Shown: positions 43,774-52,060 of the stretch, piece after piece
How positions within the stretch are numbered: position 1 is the stretch's first letter
How the letters are laid out: every line of letters starts with the position of its first letter
Source: Gemmatimonadota bacterium
GTDB taxonomy: Bacteria > Gemmatimonadota > Gemmatimonadetes > Gemmatimonadales > Gemmatimonadaceae
Direction: 5' to 3'
Length of the DNA: 64,000 nucleotides
Assembly: GCA_028287235.1 (NCBI GenBank)
Contig: JAQBQB010000010.1
Span: forward strand, 462,351 to 526,350
Position numbers and translations under genes: made by a program
The notes under the pieces: generated by a model
Seen by the model: only the letters and a program-made list of their open reading frames with translations
Databases searched by the model: none
What the model was told of the DNA's origin: nothing

Positions 43774-44427
43774 ATGTCCGACGCCCCTCTCTCGTCCCTC
43801 TCCCGCGCGCGCGAAGCGAAGATCGAGGAGCTGTCGAACTATTTCGCGAGCGACGACCTGACGCTGGAAGAGCTCGAGCGGCGTATCGAGCGGGTGTACA
43901 AGGCGGCGAGCGTGACCGAGCTCGAGACGATCACGGCCGACTTGAAGCGCGCGGCGGCACCGCCGGACGAGTATAGCCGCGTGAAGCTGGCGCGGTCGAA
44001 CCCGTCGCTGCCGGCGGGCTACGACATGCAGAACGGCCGCATTCTCTCGATCATGAGCTCCATGCGCCGCGTGGGGCGGTGGGCGGTGCCGCGGAAGCTC
44101 GAGGTCGTGGGGATCATGACGGACGCGAAGATCGACCTCACCCACGCGTCGCTGCCGCCGGGCATCATCGACATCCATATGCGCGTGATCATGGCGTCGT
44201 TCAAGCTGGTGGTGCCGCCGAACATGCGCGTCATCAACGACGCGCACGCCATCATGTCGAACATCCACAGCCGCGCCGACGAGCTGGGGCCCGACGGTGC
44301 GCCCGCGTCGCCGAACACGCCCGTGATCCGGCTGACCGGCATGGCGTTCATGTCCGACGTCAACATCGTTGTGCGCCGGCGGGAAGACCCGGTGTACGAC
44401 GATGACGATGACGACGACGACGATTAG
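43774..44427 (+). CDS. DUF1707/LiaF-like protein with poly-Asp tail
   Basis: Protein of 217 aa. The N-terminal 60 residues (REAKIEELSNYFASDDLTLEELERRIERVYKAASVTEL) match the DUF1707/SHOCT-like helical module of actinobacterial and other regulators. The C-terminal part (KLEVVGIMTDAKIDLTHASLPPG, IDIHMRVIMASFKLVVPPNMRV) is the right-handed beta structure of the LiaF-type cell-wall-active antibiotic response domain. No membrane helix joins them. The chain ends in nine consecutive aspartates. A role in envelope stress response is plausible but unproven. Confidence 0.75.
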   Translation: MSDAPLSSLSRAREAKIEELSNYFASDDLTLEELERRIERVYKAASVTELETITADLKRAAAPPDEYSRVKLARSNPSLPAGYDMQNGRILSIMSSMRRVGRWAVPRKLEVVGIMTDAKIDLTHASLPPGIIDIHMRVIMASFKLVVPPNMRVINDAHAIMSNIHSRADELGPDGAPASPNTPVIRLTGMAFMSDVNIVVRRREDPVYDDDDDDDDD

Positions 44428-44433
44428 TCGCGG

Positions 44434-44835
44434 CTAGCGCACGACGATCGACGCGACGCGCGCCAGCCAGCCGATCGATACGATCAGAATCGGCAGCAGC
44501 GTGAGCCCCACGGAAAACGCGAGTCCCTGCCGAAAGAGCGCCGGTCCGAAGGGCGGGCAGCGAGCGCCCCAGGCGCGCTGCGCCGCGACCTCGAGCGCCC
44601 AGCCGAACGTGTAGCAGACGTTCGCGAGCAAGCCGTACGCGACGATCGGCCGCCAGTCGAACAGCATGGGCAGGCCGGGCGGCAGCCACGAGATGCCGCG
44701 GATCACGACCAGCGTGACCACTCCTGCCGAACCGACGGCGAGGTTGTACGTGAGCCGCTTCGACTCCCACCAGCCGAGCAGTGAGACGGTCGTCCGCCGG
44801 TGATCCGCCGGTGGAAAAAGCACATCGCCAAGCAT
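44434..44835 (-). CDS. Small membrane protein, unknown function
   Basis: Protein of 133 aa with three or four hydrophobic helices (about 30-50, 62-84, 103-128). Not recognised. It has WWESKRLTYNLAVGSAGVV at the start and a conserved-looking VCYTFGWALEVAAQRAWG segment. It is convergent with the DUF1707 gene (6 bp between stops) and lies downstream of ppa. A GGGGG ribosome site lies about 6 nt before the ATG, and a strong promoter candidate lies just upstream. Confidence 0.7.
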   Translation of the reverse strand: MLGDVLFPPADHRRTTVSLLGWWESKRLTYNLAVGSAGVVTLVVIRGISWLPPGLPMLFDWRPIVAYGLLANVCYTFGWALEVAAQRAWGARCPPFGPALFRQGLAFSVGLTLLPILIVSIGWLARVASIVVR

Positions 44836-44840
44836 GAAAA

Positions 44841-44875
44841 CCCCCGCAAGGATATGTGAGAATATCCCGCGAGGG
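44841..44875 (-). terminator. Hairpin between ppa and the small membrane protein gene
   Basis: CCCCCGC (44841-44847) pairs with GCGAGGG (44869-44875) with one mismatch, and GGATAT (44850-44855) with ATATCC (44862-44867). Read on the minus strand the stem is followed by GTTTTC, so it resembles an intrinsic terminator after ppa. The 3' strand of the stem contains the GGGGG ribosome site of the next gene. Confidence 0.5.
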
Positions 44876-44887
44876 CATTTCCGTCAA
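44859..44887 (-). promoter_or_regulatory. Strong sigma70-like promoter for the small membrane protein
   Basis: On the minus strand TTGACG (44887-44882), a 17-bp spacer and TATTCT (44864-44859) make one of the best sigma70 matches in the window. Transcription would begin near 44852, giving a leader of about 17 nt that starts inside the hairpin described at 44841-44875. Confidence 0.6.
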
Positions 44888-44922
44888 GTACTTTTTGTTG
44901 CAAAGCGAGCCAAGGCCTTTGG

Positions 44923-45465
44923 CTACGGGCCTTCCCGTAGATACGTCGCGTCGTACCGGGCGATCGACTCGTTGATCACGCGCATCGCGATCTCGCTCTT
45001 CTCCCAGCCCGTGATCTGCACCCGCTTCCCCTCGAGATCCTTGTACGTCGAGAAGAAGTACTCGACCTCCTTCAACACGTGCCGCGGAATGTCGGCGATG
45101 TCGAAGAACTCGTCGGAGTACGGATCGTGGAGCGGCACCGCGAGGATCTTGTCGTCCGGCTCGCCGCGGTCGAGCATGCGCAGCACTCCGATGGGACGCA
45201 CGTCGATCATGCAGCCGGAAAACGTCTGCTCTTTCACCAGCACGAGCACGTCGAGCGGATCGTTGTCCTCGTGTAGCGTGCGCGGAATGAAGCCGTAGTC
45301 GCCGGGATAGTGCACCGCTGAAAAGAGCACGCGGTCGAGCTTCATCAGCCCGGTGATCTTGTCGAGCTCGTACTTGTTGCGGCTGCCCGACGGGATCTCG
45401 ATTACCGCGGTGACCTCTTCGGGCGGAGTGCGGCCCGGCGAGATGTCGCGCCAGAGATTGATCAT
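44923..45465 (-). CDS. ppa: Inorganic pyrophosphatase
   Basis: Soluble family I pyrophosphatase of 180 aa, hydrolysing pyrophosphate to phosphate. EIPSGSRNKYELDKITGLMKLDRVL is the N-terminal active-site strand and HEDNDPLDVLV at about 62-72 is the signature with three metal-binding aspartates; ILAVPLHDPY follows. Length matches the bacterial family. The ATG overlaps the aldo/keto reductase stop (ATGA), so the two genes form a unit. Confidence 0.95.
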   Translation of the reverse strand: MINLWRDISPGRTPPEEVTAVIEIPSGSRNKYELDKITGLMKLDRVLFSAVHYPGDYGFIPRTLHEDNDPLDVLVLVKEQTFSGCMIDVRPIGVLRMLDRGEPDDKILAVPLHDPYSDEFFDIADIPRHVLKEVEYFFSTYKDLEGKRVQITGWEKSEIAMRVINESIARYDATYLREGP

Positions 45466-46517
45466 GAGGAGTGCGTGGCGAGAGGGGAGACGCGGGACAT
45501 GGTGCCCTTGTAGTTCATCGGCTCTTCCGTCACTCCAAAGTTGGTCTCGTTCAGCTCGGCCACGCGGTGCATGTCGGCGTCGGAGAGGTCGCCGAGTCCG
45601 CTCGCGGCGGCGAACTCGGCGAGCTGGGCGTCGTCGTAGATGTTTGGCAGCGTCGTGACGACGCGCGGCTCGGCGAGCAGCCACTTGAGAGCGGCCTGGC
45701 CGAGGGTCATCTCGCGCGCGAGGAAGTCGAGGGTGCGCACTTTCTGCACGCCGTTGACGAGCCACGAGCGCGGACGGTGGCGGCGATGATCGTTCTCGGG
45801 GAACACCGTGTCTTCAGTGTACTTCCCTTCCAGCATTCCCGAGGCGTGCGTCACCCGAATGTTGAAGACGCAGTTCGGCGCGTGCGCCTTGGCGGCGTCG
45901 AGCATCGCGGTGCCCGGGTGCTGCTCGAGAACGTTCCAGATCATCTGGATCGTATTGATGTCCGGCTCGCGCTCCACGAGCTCCACGGCCTCGTACAACC
46001 AGCCGATCGCCGGACCGAAGGCCGCGCCCCACGCGCGAATCTTCCCTTCGCGCTGGAGCGTGCGCATCGTCTCCCAGAGGAGCGGATCGCGGACGTGCTC
46101 CATCTTGGCGTTGTGCAGCTGGAGCACGTCGATGTAGTCCGTCTCCAACCGCTCGAGACACTTGTCGACGGCGAAGCGGATGAACGCCGGATCGGTGCGC
46201 ATCGGCAGCTCCGACTGTCCGCGACGCGCGCGCTGCGCAGCATCGTCGTAGATGTCGTAGCCGACTTTCGTCCCGATGACGATATCCTTGCGGCGTCCAC
46301 GAAAGGCTTCGGCGATCTGGCGCTCCGACCGGCCGTTGCCATATGCGTCGGCGGCGTCGAAGAAGGTGACGCCGTGATCGTCGAGCGCGCTGCGGAGCAT
46401 CGCGACCGCCTGGTCGTCGGTCTTTTCCCCCCACCACCCCGTCGAAATGGTCCACGTCCCGAAGCCGACCTCGCTCACGCGAACGTCGGTGCCGGGGAAT
46501 AATCGATACTTCATCAT
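45462..46517 (-). CDS. Aldo/keto reductase
   Basis: NADPH-dependent oxidoreductase of 351 aa with the usual TIM-barrel motifs: FFDAADAYGNGRSERQIAEA holds the catalytic Asp and Tyr near 52-57, IVIGTKVGYDIY the Lys near 83, and DVLQLHNAKM the His near 131. KWLLAEPRVVTTLPNI near the end corresponds to the cofactor-binding loop. The substrate is unknown; members of this subgroup reduce sugars or methylglyoxal. It starts with two ATGs in a row. Confidence 0.88.
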   Translation of the reverse strand: MMKYRLFPGTDVRVSEVGFGTWTISTGWWGEKTDDQAVAMLRSALDDHGVTFFDAADAYGNGRSERQIAEAFRGRRKDIVIGTKVGYDIYDDAAQRARRGQSELPMRTDPAFIRFAVDKCLERLETDYIDVLQLHNAKMEHVRDPLLWETMRTLQREGKIRAWGAAFGPAIGWLYEAVELVEREPDINTIQMIWNVLEQHPGTAMLDAAKAHAPNCVFNIRVTHASGMLEGKYTEDTVFPENDHRRHRPRSWLVNGVQKVRTLDFLAREMTLGQAALKWLLAEPRVVTTLPNIYDDAQLAEFAAASGLGDLSDADMHRVAELNETNFGVTEEPMNYKGTMSRVSPLATHSS

Positions 46518-46629
46518 TGGTGCTTGAGTCTAGGTTGCCGAAACACAGGAACGCGCCGAGGAAAGTTAATTGGTAACTGCACCAACGCGGACACAAACGG
46601 ACGCGCGCGCGAGTCGTCATCTGCCCGCA

Positions 46630-47610
46630 TCAGTGCCGTGCCAACAACCGCGCCGCCTCGCGCGCAAAATACGTGATGATGACGTCGGCCCCCGCGCGCC
46701 GAATGGAGAGCAGCGAATCCATCATCACCCGCTCGCGATCGATCCAGCCGCGCTCGCCGGCGGCCTGGATCATCGCGTATTCGCCGCTCACCTGATACGC
46801 GGCCACCGGGTAGCCCGTCTCGGCCTTCACGCGATGAATGATGTCGAGAAACGGTCCGGCGGGCTTCACCATCACCATGTCGGCGCCCTCCTCGATGTCG
46901 AGAAAGACCTCGCGCAGCGCTTCGTCGGCGTTCGCGGCGTCCATCTGATACGCGCGACGATCGCCGAATTGCGGCGTCGACTCGGCCGCTTCGCGAAAGG
47001 GGCCGTAGAACGGGCCGGCGAACTTCGCGGCGTATGCGAGAATCGGTATCTCGGAAAACCCCTCGTTGTCCAGCGCGGCGCGGATGGCGGCAACGCGGCC
47101 GTCCATCATGTCGCTTGGCGCGATGATGTCCGCGCCGGCGCGCGCATGCGACACCGCTTCGCGCGCCAGCAGCTCGAGCGTGGCGTCGTTGTCCACCGCG
47201 CCGTCGCGAATCACGCCGCAGTGACCGTGCTCCGTGTACTCGCAGAGACAGACGTCGGTGATCACGACGAGGTCGGGCAGCTCGCGCTTGAGCGCGCGGA
47301 TGGCCTGCTGCACCGGCGCGTCGTCGTTCCACGCTTCAGATCCCGTCGCGTCCTTCCGATCCGGGATGCCGAACAGCAGCACGCCGCTCACGCCGAGCGA
47401 TGCGGCTTCGCGCGCGTCGCGCAGCAGCTCGTCGACGGATGTCTGATCGACACCGGGCATCGAGTCGACCGGCTGGCGAATGGCCGTGCCCGATCGGACG
47501 AAGAGCGGAAGCACGAGTTGCGAGGGCTGAAGCCAGGTCTCGCGAACGAGGCGGCGGAGGGCCGCGGTGCGGCGAAGCCGGCGGGGCCGGTAGGACGGGA
47601 AGGACGGCAT
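46630..47610 (-). CDS. hemB: Delta-aminolevulinic acid dehydratase (porphobilinogen synthase)
   Basis: Enzyme of 326 aa joining two 5-aminolevulinates to porphobilinogen. [16 protein letters not shown] near 120 contains the three cysteines of the zinc-dependent type. The active-site lysines are in [15 protein letters not shown] and [15 protein letters not shown]. The rest ([25 protein letters not shown]) is typical. It lies 100 bp from a divergent gene and is separated from hemC by that gene, so it is probably a separate transcript. Confidence 0.96.
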   Translation of the reverse strand: MPSFPSYRPRRLRRTAALRRLVRETWLQPSQLVLPLFVRSGTAIRQPVDSMPGVDQTSVDELLRDAREAASLGVSGVLLFGIPDRKDATGSEAWNDDAPVQQAIRALKRELPDLVVITDVCLCEYTEHGHCGVIRDGAVDNDATLELLAREAVSHARAGADIIAPSDMMDGRVAAIRAALDNEGFSEIPILAYAAKFAGPFYGPFREAAESTPQFGDRRAYQMDAANADEALREVFLDIEEGADMVMVKPAGPFLDIIHRVKAETGYPVAAYQVSGEYAMIQAAGERGWIDRERVMMDSLLSIRRAGADVIITYFAREAARLLARH

Positions 47611-47713
47611 CCTCGAAAACTAGCGACGGACGTCGCACCGCCAGTGGCCGCGCGTCAGTGCGCACTGCGCCACCGCGCCGAGCAGGGCATGATTCGCGCA
47701 ATATGCGGCCGTC

Positions 47714-49204
47714 ATGCGACTCTCGCTCCCCCGGATCGCGGTAATGGTGGCGTGCGTCGCGAGCGCCGGCTGCGCGGCGCAGCCGCACGGTCCCGACGGC
47801 CTCGATCTCGTCGTCGCGCCGATCGACACGCTCACCTCGCTCGGAACGTGGCTCGGAACGCACGGGCCCGATTCGGTGTCGTTCGACGCACCCGCCGGAT
47901 CGCCCACGGAGTCGATCTGCAGAACCGCCAGAACGTCGGTCTCGGTGCTCGGGCAACCGGTGACGCGCTACGCCGTGTTCTACATCCCCGACGCGCCCAC
48001 CGGCGAAGTCTTTCCCACAGACACCGCGCACTACGAGCGCCGCGCGTGCGCACTGCGTGCGGTGTGGCTCGTGCGACAGATCGACGACTCGGCCGCCGCC
48101 TGGCACTTCGCCGACTCGCTCGACACGACGCTCACCATGCGGCTCGGCCCAGGAAAAGAGAGCACGGAGATCGCCGGTGTCGGTACGGGTGCGTGGCGGC
48201 GGACGAAGAGCTGGAGCGCCGGCGACACGCACGTCGTGCTCGGCGTCGAGCCGGCGACGGACTATCGCGACGACAGCAGCGGTCTGGTGAAGAAGAACCG
48301 CCGGCGCGTCATCGTCGCGGCCTACGCGCCGAACAGCGGCCTCGGTCCGAACGACGAGCGACTCGAGACGGGCGGGTATACGCGTTCACACTTTCCTCGT
48401 CATGGCGACCGCGAGCTGCAAGATCAGCGTGCCGATTCTGCACTTGCGTTGTCCGGGGTCGAGCCGATCGTGTCCGATCTTCGCAAGGTCCTCGCCCGCG
48501 CGCGCGCGCGGCGGGATACGGATTCGCTGCACGTCTCCGCGATCGACTCGATCATGGCGCGCGCCGTGATCATGACGCGCGACTCGCTTCGCACGGTGTC
48601 AGCCCCGCGCCGCGCCGCCACGCTCCTTGCGACCGACCTGGCGCTCGACGCTTACGCCGGCCAGCTCGACGCCGACACGGCGTCACACGCGGCGACCGCG
48701 ACGCGCCGGCGCCTCGTGGCCGCCGGCGTCCCGTACACCGACGACTCGCACTCGTCGCAGCTGGCGTACACCCGCGCCGGCCTGTGGGACGCGTACCGCG
48801 CCGATTCGCTAGGCCCGGCGGGGCGACTGGCGTTCATCGAGCTGCTGTACAACGCGTGGTCGACGAAGCCAGGCTGCGCCGACGGCCGCGCGGGCTACGA
48901 CCGCGTCATCGAGCACGGCGAGGCGGCGCTGAAGAGTGGACAGCACGATCCGCTGATCCACTTCTATGTCGGTGAGGCGTATCGCGACGTCTATTCGCTC
49001 GCCCACGGGGGCGGCGAGGGCCACGTCAACGAGGCGGACTTCGCTGGCCGGGCCGAATCGGCGCGAACGAAGGCGATCGAGCATCTCACCGCCGCCCTCG
49101 CGACGCTTCGCCAACGCCCCGTACGCCACGCCGCGTGGGACGATGCGATTCGTCTCGTCGTTCGGGCGCATACCGAGCCGTCGTTCTTTTGTATCTATGA
49201 TTGA
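47714..49204 (+). CDS. Unknown lipoprotein with TPR-like C-terminus
   Basis: Predicted lipoprotein of 496 aa; lipid Cys20 in VASAGC. I do not recognise the family. The N-terminal 200 residues look like beta-rich extracytoplasmic sequence; the C-terminal third (SGQHDPLIHFYVGEAYRDVYSL, ARTKAIEHLTAALATL) has helix pairs like tetratricopeptide repeats. It is transcribed opposite to the haem genes on both sides. The short spacing to family B repeat remnants (49255 on) suggests recent repeat activity downstream. Confidence 0.7.
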   Translation: MRLSLPRIAVMVACVASAGCAAQPHGPDGLDLVVAPIDTLTSLGTWLGTHGPDSVSFDAPAGSPTESICRTARTSVSVLGQPVTRYAVFYIPDAPTGEVFPTDTAHYERRACALRAVWLVRQIDDSAAAWHFADSLDTTLTMRLGPGKESTEIAGVGTGAWRRTKSWSAGDTHVVLGVEPATDYRDDSSGLVKKNRRRVIVAAYAPNSGLGPNDERLETGGYTRSHFPRHGDRELQDQRADSALALSGVEPIVSDLRKVLARARARRDTDSLHVSAIDSIMARAVIMTRDSLRTVSAPRRAATLLATDLALDAYAGQLDADTASHAATATRRRLVAAGVPYTDDSHSSQLAYTRAGLWDAYRADSLGPAGRLAFIELLYNAWSTKPGCADGRAGYDRVIEHGEAALKSGQHDPLIHFYVGEAYRDVYSLAHGGGEGHVNEADFAGRAESARTKAIEHLTAALATLRQRPVRHAAWDDAIRLVVRAHTEPSFFCIYD

Positions 49205-49254
49205 TGGAGAATCCGTTCGATCGTCCTCGGTGCGTCGTGTTTCCAGCGCTACAC

Positions 49255-49341
49255 GAGATCCTTCGCTTCGCTCAGGATGACATGGTTCCGGCTCAGGATG
49301 ACATGGTTCCGGCTCAGGATGACATCCTTCTCAGGATGACA
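49255..49341. repeat. Family B half-element amplified as a 21-bp tandem
   Basis: The right half GAGATCCTTCGCTTCGCTCAGG is followed by two direct 21-bp units CTCAGGATGACATGGTTCCGG (49271-49291, 49292-49312) and two degraded ones. The last one runs into the hemC stop codon (TCATTCCGG at 49342). The left half of the palindrome is missing. Confidence 0.8.
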
Positions 49342-50301
49342 TCATTCCGGCTGTGGAGACGGCAAATGGTCGGCGCGACGCAGGCCCTCGAGAATCTCGA
49401 TCGCCCCCCGATGCCGCAGCTCGTTGGCCAAACGAACGCCGCTCAGCTCCGGTTGGGTGACGTCGATCGCGAGCTCGCCACGGACCACGGCCTTGCCCTT
49501 CACGTCGGAGATGAATCCGTACAACGTCCGCGACTCGCCCGTGCGCATGGCGAGCGCGCCGATGGGCACCTGACACCCGCCCTCGAGCGCGGCGAGGAAC
49601 GCGCGCTCGGCGCTGACGTCGATCATCGTGTCGGCGTCGCCCAGCGGCGCGAACAGGGCGCGTGACGCACCGTCGTCGGCGCGGATCTGAATGGCGATCG
49701 CCCCCTGGCCGGCGGCGGGCAGCCAGGCGGGCGCGTCGAGGTAGGAGGTGATGCGCTGCGATACGCCGAGCCGGTGCAGACCGGCCGCGGCGAGGATCGC
49801 GGCGTGCACGTGGCCTTCGTCCACCTTCCTGATACGCGTCGGCACGTTGCCGCGCAGCTCTACTACGTCGAGATCGGCACGCGCCGCGAGCAGCTGCGCG
49901 CGCCGACGAAGGCTCGACGTGCCGACGCGCGATCCCGGCGGCAGCGCATCGAGCGATTCGGCGCCCACGATGTTGTTGACGATGAGAATGTCGCGCGGAT
50001 CCTCGCGCGGGAGCAGCGCGACGAGCTCGAGGCCGGCCGGCATCTCCGTCGGCAAGTCTTTGAGCGAGTGCACGCAACACTGGACCTTGCCCTTCACCAG
50101 ATCCAGCTCGAGCTCCTTCGTAAACAACCCTTTCGCGCCAATGGAGCTGAGCGGCTCATCGAGGCGCTTGTCGCCCATGGTGCGATAGGTCTTGAGCTCC
50201 GACGCCACGCCGCGCTCGAGGAGCGCCTGCTGAACCATGCGCGCCTGCCGGAGCGCGAGCTCCGACGCGCGCGTCGCGATGATGAGCGTTTGCGTATTCA
50301 T
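49342..50301 (-). CDS. hemC: Hydroxymethylbilane synthase (porphobilinogen deaminase)
   Basis: Enzyme of 319 aa that polymerises four porphobilinogens. IATRASELALRQA, CVHSLKDLPTEMP, GTSSLRRRAQL and LRGNVPTRIRKV are all standard, and the dipyrromethane cofactor Cys is in LEGGCQVPIGA near 247. The ATG at 50301 overlaps the cobA-hemD stop (ATGA). The last codon and stop are encoded at the edge of the amplified repeat. Confidence 0.96.
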   Translation of the reverse strand: MNTQTLIIATRASELALRQARMVQQALLERGVASELKTYRTMGDKRLDEPLSSIGAKGLFTKELELDLVKGKVQCCVHSLKDLPTEMPAGLELVALLPREDPRDILIVNNIVGAESLDALPPGSRVGTSSLRRRAQLLAARADLDVVELRGNVPTRIRKVDEGHVHAAILAAAGLHRLGVSQRITSYLDAPAWLPAAGQGAIAIQIRADDGASRALFAPLGDADTMIDVSAERAFLAALEGGCQVPIGALAMRTGESRTLYGFISDVKGKAVVRGELAIDVTQPELSGVRLANELRHRGAIEILEGLRRADHLPSPQPE

Positions 50302-51821
50302 GCGAACTGCGCCGTGATGGCCGCGACCAGACCCGGAATGGTGGACTCGGTCGCTTCGATGGCAACCTCGAGCCCATGCTCCCGCGCTGCGGCGCTGGTG
50401 ATCGGTCCGATCGACGCCGCGCGCACGCGCACCGCCGCGTCGTCGCCCACCGCCGCGACGAACGCCTTGACCGACGACGCCGACGTGAAGGTGACGAGAT
50501 CGGCGCCGCCGTCGAGCAGGCGCGCGCGAAGCTCCTCCGACCCCGCGCCGTCGGGCACGGAGCGATAGAGCTCCACGCGGTCGACCACCGCGCCGAGCTC
50601 CTCGAGGCCGTCCTGCAACGTCTCGCGCGCGCCCTGTGCCGCGGCGTAGAGGACGCGCACTCCGCGTACGTCGCGCCGGTCGCGCAGCGCGTCGAGCAAT
50701 GCTTCGGCCACGAAGCGGTCGGGCGACACGTCCACGGCGATCCCGCAGTCGAGCAGCGCCGCCGCGGTGGCCGGCCCCACCGCGCCGATCTTCACGCGGG
50801 CCAGCGCGCGCGCGTCGAGCGACTCGGCGCGGAGCGCGTCCCAGAAGATCCGCACGGCGTTCTGGCTCGTGAACATGATCCAGCCATACTCGTCGCGGCG
50901 GGCGATGGCGCTGCGCAGCGGGCCCGGATCGGCGACTTCGATCTGCGTTGCCGGCATCTCGATCACCTCGGCGCCGGCGGCGCGCAGCCGCTCGCTCAGC
51001 GACGCGGCCTGCGAGCGCGCGCGCGTCACCACGATGCGCTTGCCGAATAATGGACGCCGGTCGAACCACCCGATCTCTTCGCGAAGCGCGACCACAGGGC
51101 CGATGATCGTGATCACCGGCGCGCTGATCCCTTCGCGCTCCATGACGTCGGCGAGCGTGGACAGCGTGCCCGTCACAGTTCTCTGATGCGGATGCGTTCC
51201 CCACTGCACGGCCGCCGCGGGCGTCTCGGGCGACATCCCGCCGCCGACGAGGGCCGCGGCGATGCGCGGCAGCGTCTTCACCCCCATGTACAGCACGATC
51301 GTGCCGCCCGCCCGCGCGAGCGCCGACCAGTCCACCGTGGTCGTGTCTTTGGCCGGATCCTCGTGGCCGGTGACGAAGGTGACAGACGTCGCGATGCCGC
51401 GATGCGTGACCGGAATTCCCGCGTACGCCGCCGCCGCGATGCCGGCCGTCACGCCGGGCACGATCTCGAACGGCACGCCGGCCTCGGCGAGCGCCTGCGC
51501 CTCTTCGCTCCCTCGGCCGAAGACGAGCGGATCACCGCCCTTGAGCCGGACGACGCGCTTTCCCTCTTTCCCCAGCCGCACCAGCAGCGCGTTGATCTCG
51601 TCCTGTCGCGCCGATTCGGACGCGCCGCCGCGCTTGCCCACGTCGTGCAGCTCGACGGGCGTCGCGCGCTCGTGCACCGACGCCAACGCCAGCAACGCCG
51701 GATTGGCCAACGCGTCGTAGACGATCGCGTCGCAGGTCACGAGCAGCTCGCCGCCGCGCAGCGTCAGCAGCCCCGGATCCCCGGGCCCAGCGCCGACGAG
51801 ATAGACCATACCGGTTGTCAT
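50298..51821 (-). CDS. cobA-hemD: Fused uroporphyrinogen-III methyltransferase and synthase
   Basis: Two-domain protein of 507 aa. Residues 5-250 are SUMT: VYLVGAGPGDPGLLTLRG, VVRLKGGDPLVFGRG, PGVTAGIAAAAYAGIPVTHR and TIVLYMGVKTL. Residues about 262-500 are uroporphyrinogen-III synthase: RIVVTRARSQAASLSERL, IMFTSQNAV, ADLVTFTSASSVKAFV and IGPITSAAAREHG. One chain thus makes uroporphyrinogen III and methylates it toward sirohaem or cobalamin. The frame is open further upstream but that part is repeat DNA (SERSEESLGVGERSFAALRM type). I use the ATG at 51821; 51809 is as good. Confidence 0.93.
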   Translation of the reverse strand: MTTGMVYLVGAGPGDPGLLTLRGGELLVTCDAIVYDALANPALLALASVHERATPVELHDVGKRGGASESARQDEINALLVRLGKEGKRVVRLKGGDPLVFGRGSEEAQALAEAGVPFEIVPGVTAGIAAAAYAGIPVTHRGIATSVTFVTGHEDPAKDTTTVDWSALARAGGTIVLYMGVKTLPRIAAALVGGGMSPETPAAAVQWGTHPHQRTVTGTLSTLADVMEREGISAPVITIIGPVVALREEIGWFDRRPLFGKRIVVTRARSQAASLSERLRAAGAEVIEMPATQIEVADPGPLRSAIARRDEYGWIMFTSQNAVRIFWDALRAESLDARALARVKIGAVGPATAAALLDCGIAVDVSPDRFVAEALLDALRDRRDVRGVRVLYAAAQGARETLQDGLEELGAVVDRVELYRSVPDGAGSEELRARLLDGGADLVTFTSASSVKAFVAAVGDDAAVRVRAASIGPITSAAAREHGLEVAIEATESTIPGLVAAITAQFA

Positions 51822-51822
51822 T

Positions 51823-51876
51823 CCGAGCGCTTCTGTCCTCCCGAGCGCTTCTGTCCTCCCGAGCGCTTCTGTCATC
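51823..51876. repeat. 18-bp tandem repeat, three units
   Basis: CCGAGCGCTTCTGTCCTC occurs at 51823-51840 and 51841-51858, with CCGAGCGCTTCTGTCATC at 51859-51876. It lies just upstream of the cobA-hemD start and borders a family B element. Confidence 0.85.
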
Positions 51877-51887
51877 CTGCGCGCTTG

Positions 51888-51956
51888 TGTCATCCTGAGC
51901 GCAGCGAAGGATCTCTCTCCGACGCCGAGCGATTCTTCGCTGCGCTCAGAATGACA
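51888..51956. repeat. Family B element overlapping the 3' end of ccmD
   Basis: TGTCATCCTGAGCGCAGCGAAGG on the left and TTCGCTGCGCTCAGAATGACA on the right form the palindrome. The ccmD-like gene reads through it on the minus strand and ends at its GGATGA. Confidence 0.88.
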
Positions 51957-52060
51957 CCGCGCACCCGCCGCGCCCGCAACCACAACGACACCACGTACCC
52001 GATGTATATCACCGTCGCCACGACATACCCGGCGACCATTTCCGCGTGCGTGTCGATCAT
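51890..52060 (-). CDS. ccmD: CcmD-like small haem-export protein with repeat-encoded tail
   Basis: Protein of 56 aa with one hydrophobic helix, MVAGYVVATVIYIGYVVSLW, followed by basic residues, which is the CcmD plan (release of holo-CcmE from CcmABC). Its ATG overlaps the ccmC stop by 4 nt, as expected for ccmC-ccmD. The last 20 residues (VILSAAKNRSASERDPSLRS type) are encoded by the family B palindrome and its GGATGA supplies the stop; the ancestral protein was probably shorter or had a different tail. Identification rests on position and size. Confidence 0.75.
   Translation of the reverse strand: MIDTHAEMVAGYVVATVIYIGYVVSLWLRARRVRGVILSAAKNRSASERDPSLRSG

Noticed and set aside
50298..51983. 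Longer cobA-hemD protein starting at 51983
   Set aside because: The extra N-terminus is translated repeat DNA (family B and the 18-bp tandem) and lies outside the SUMT domain.
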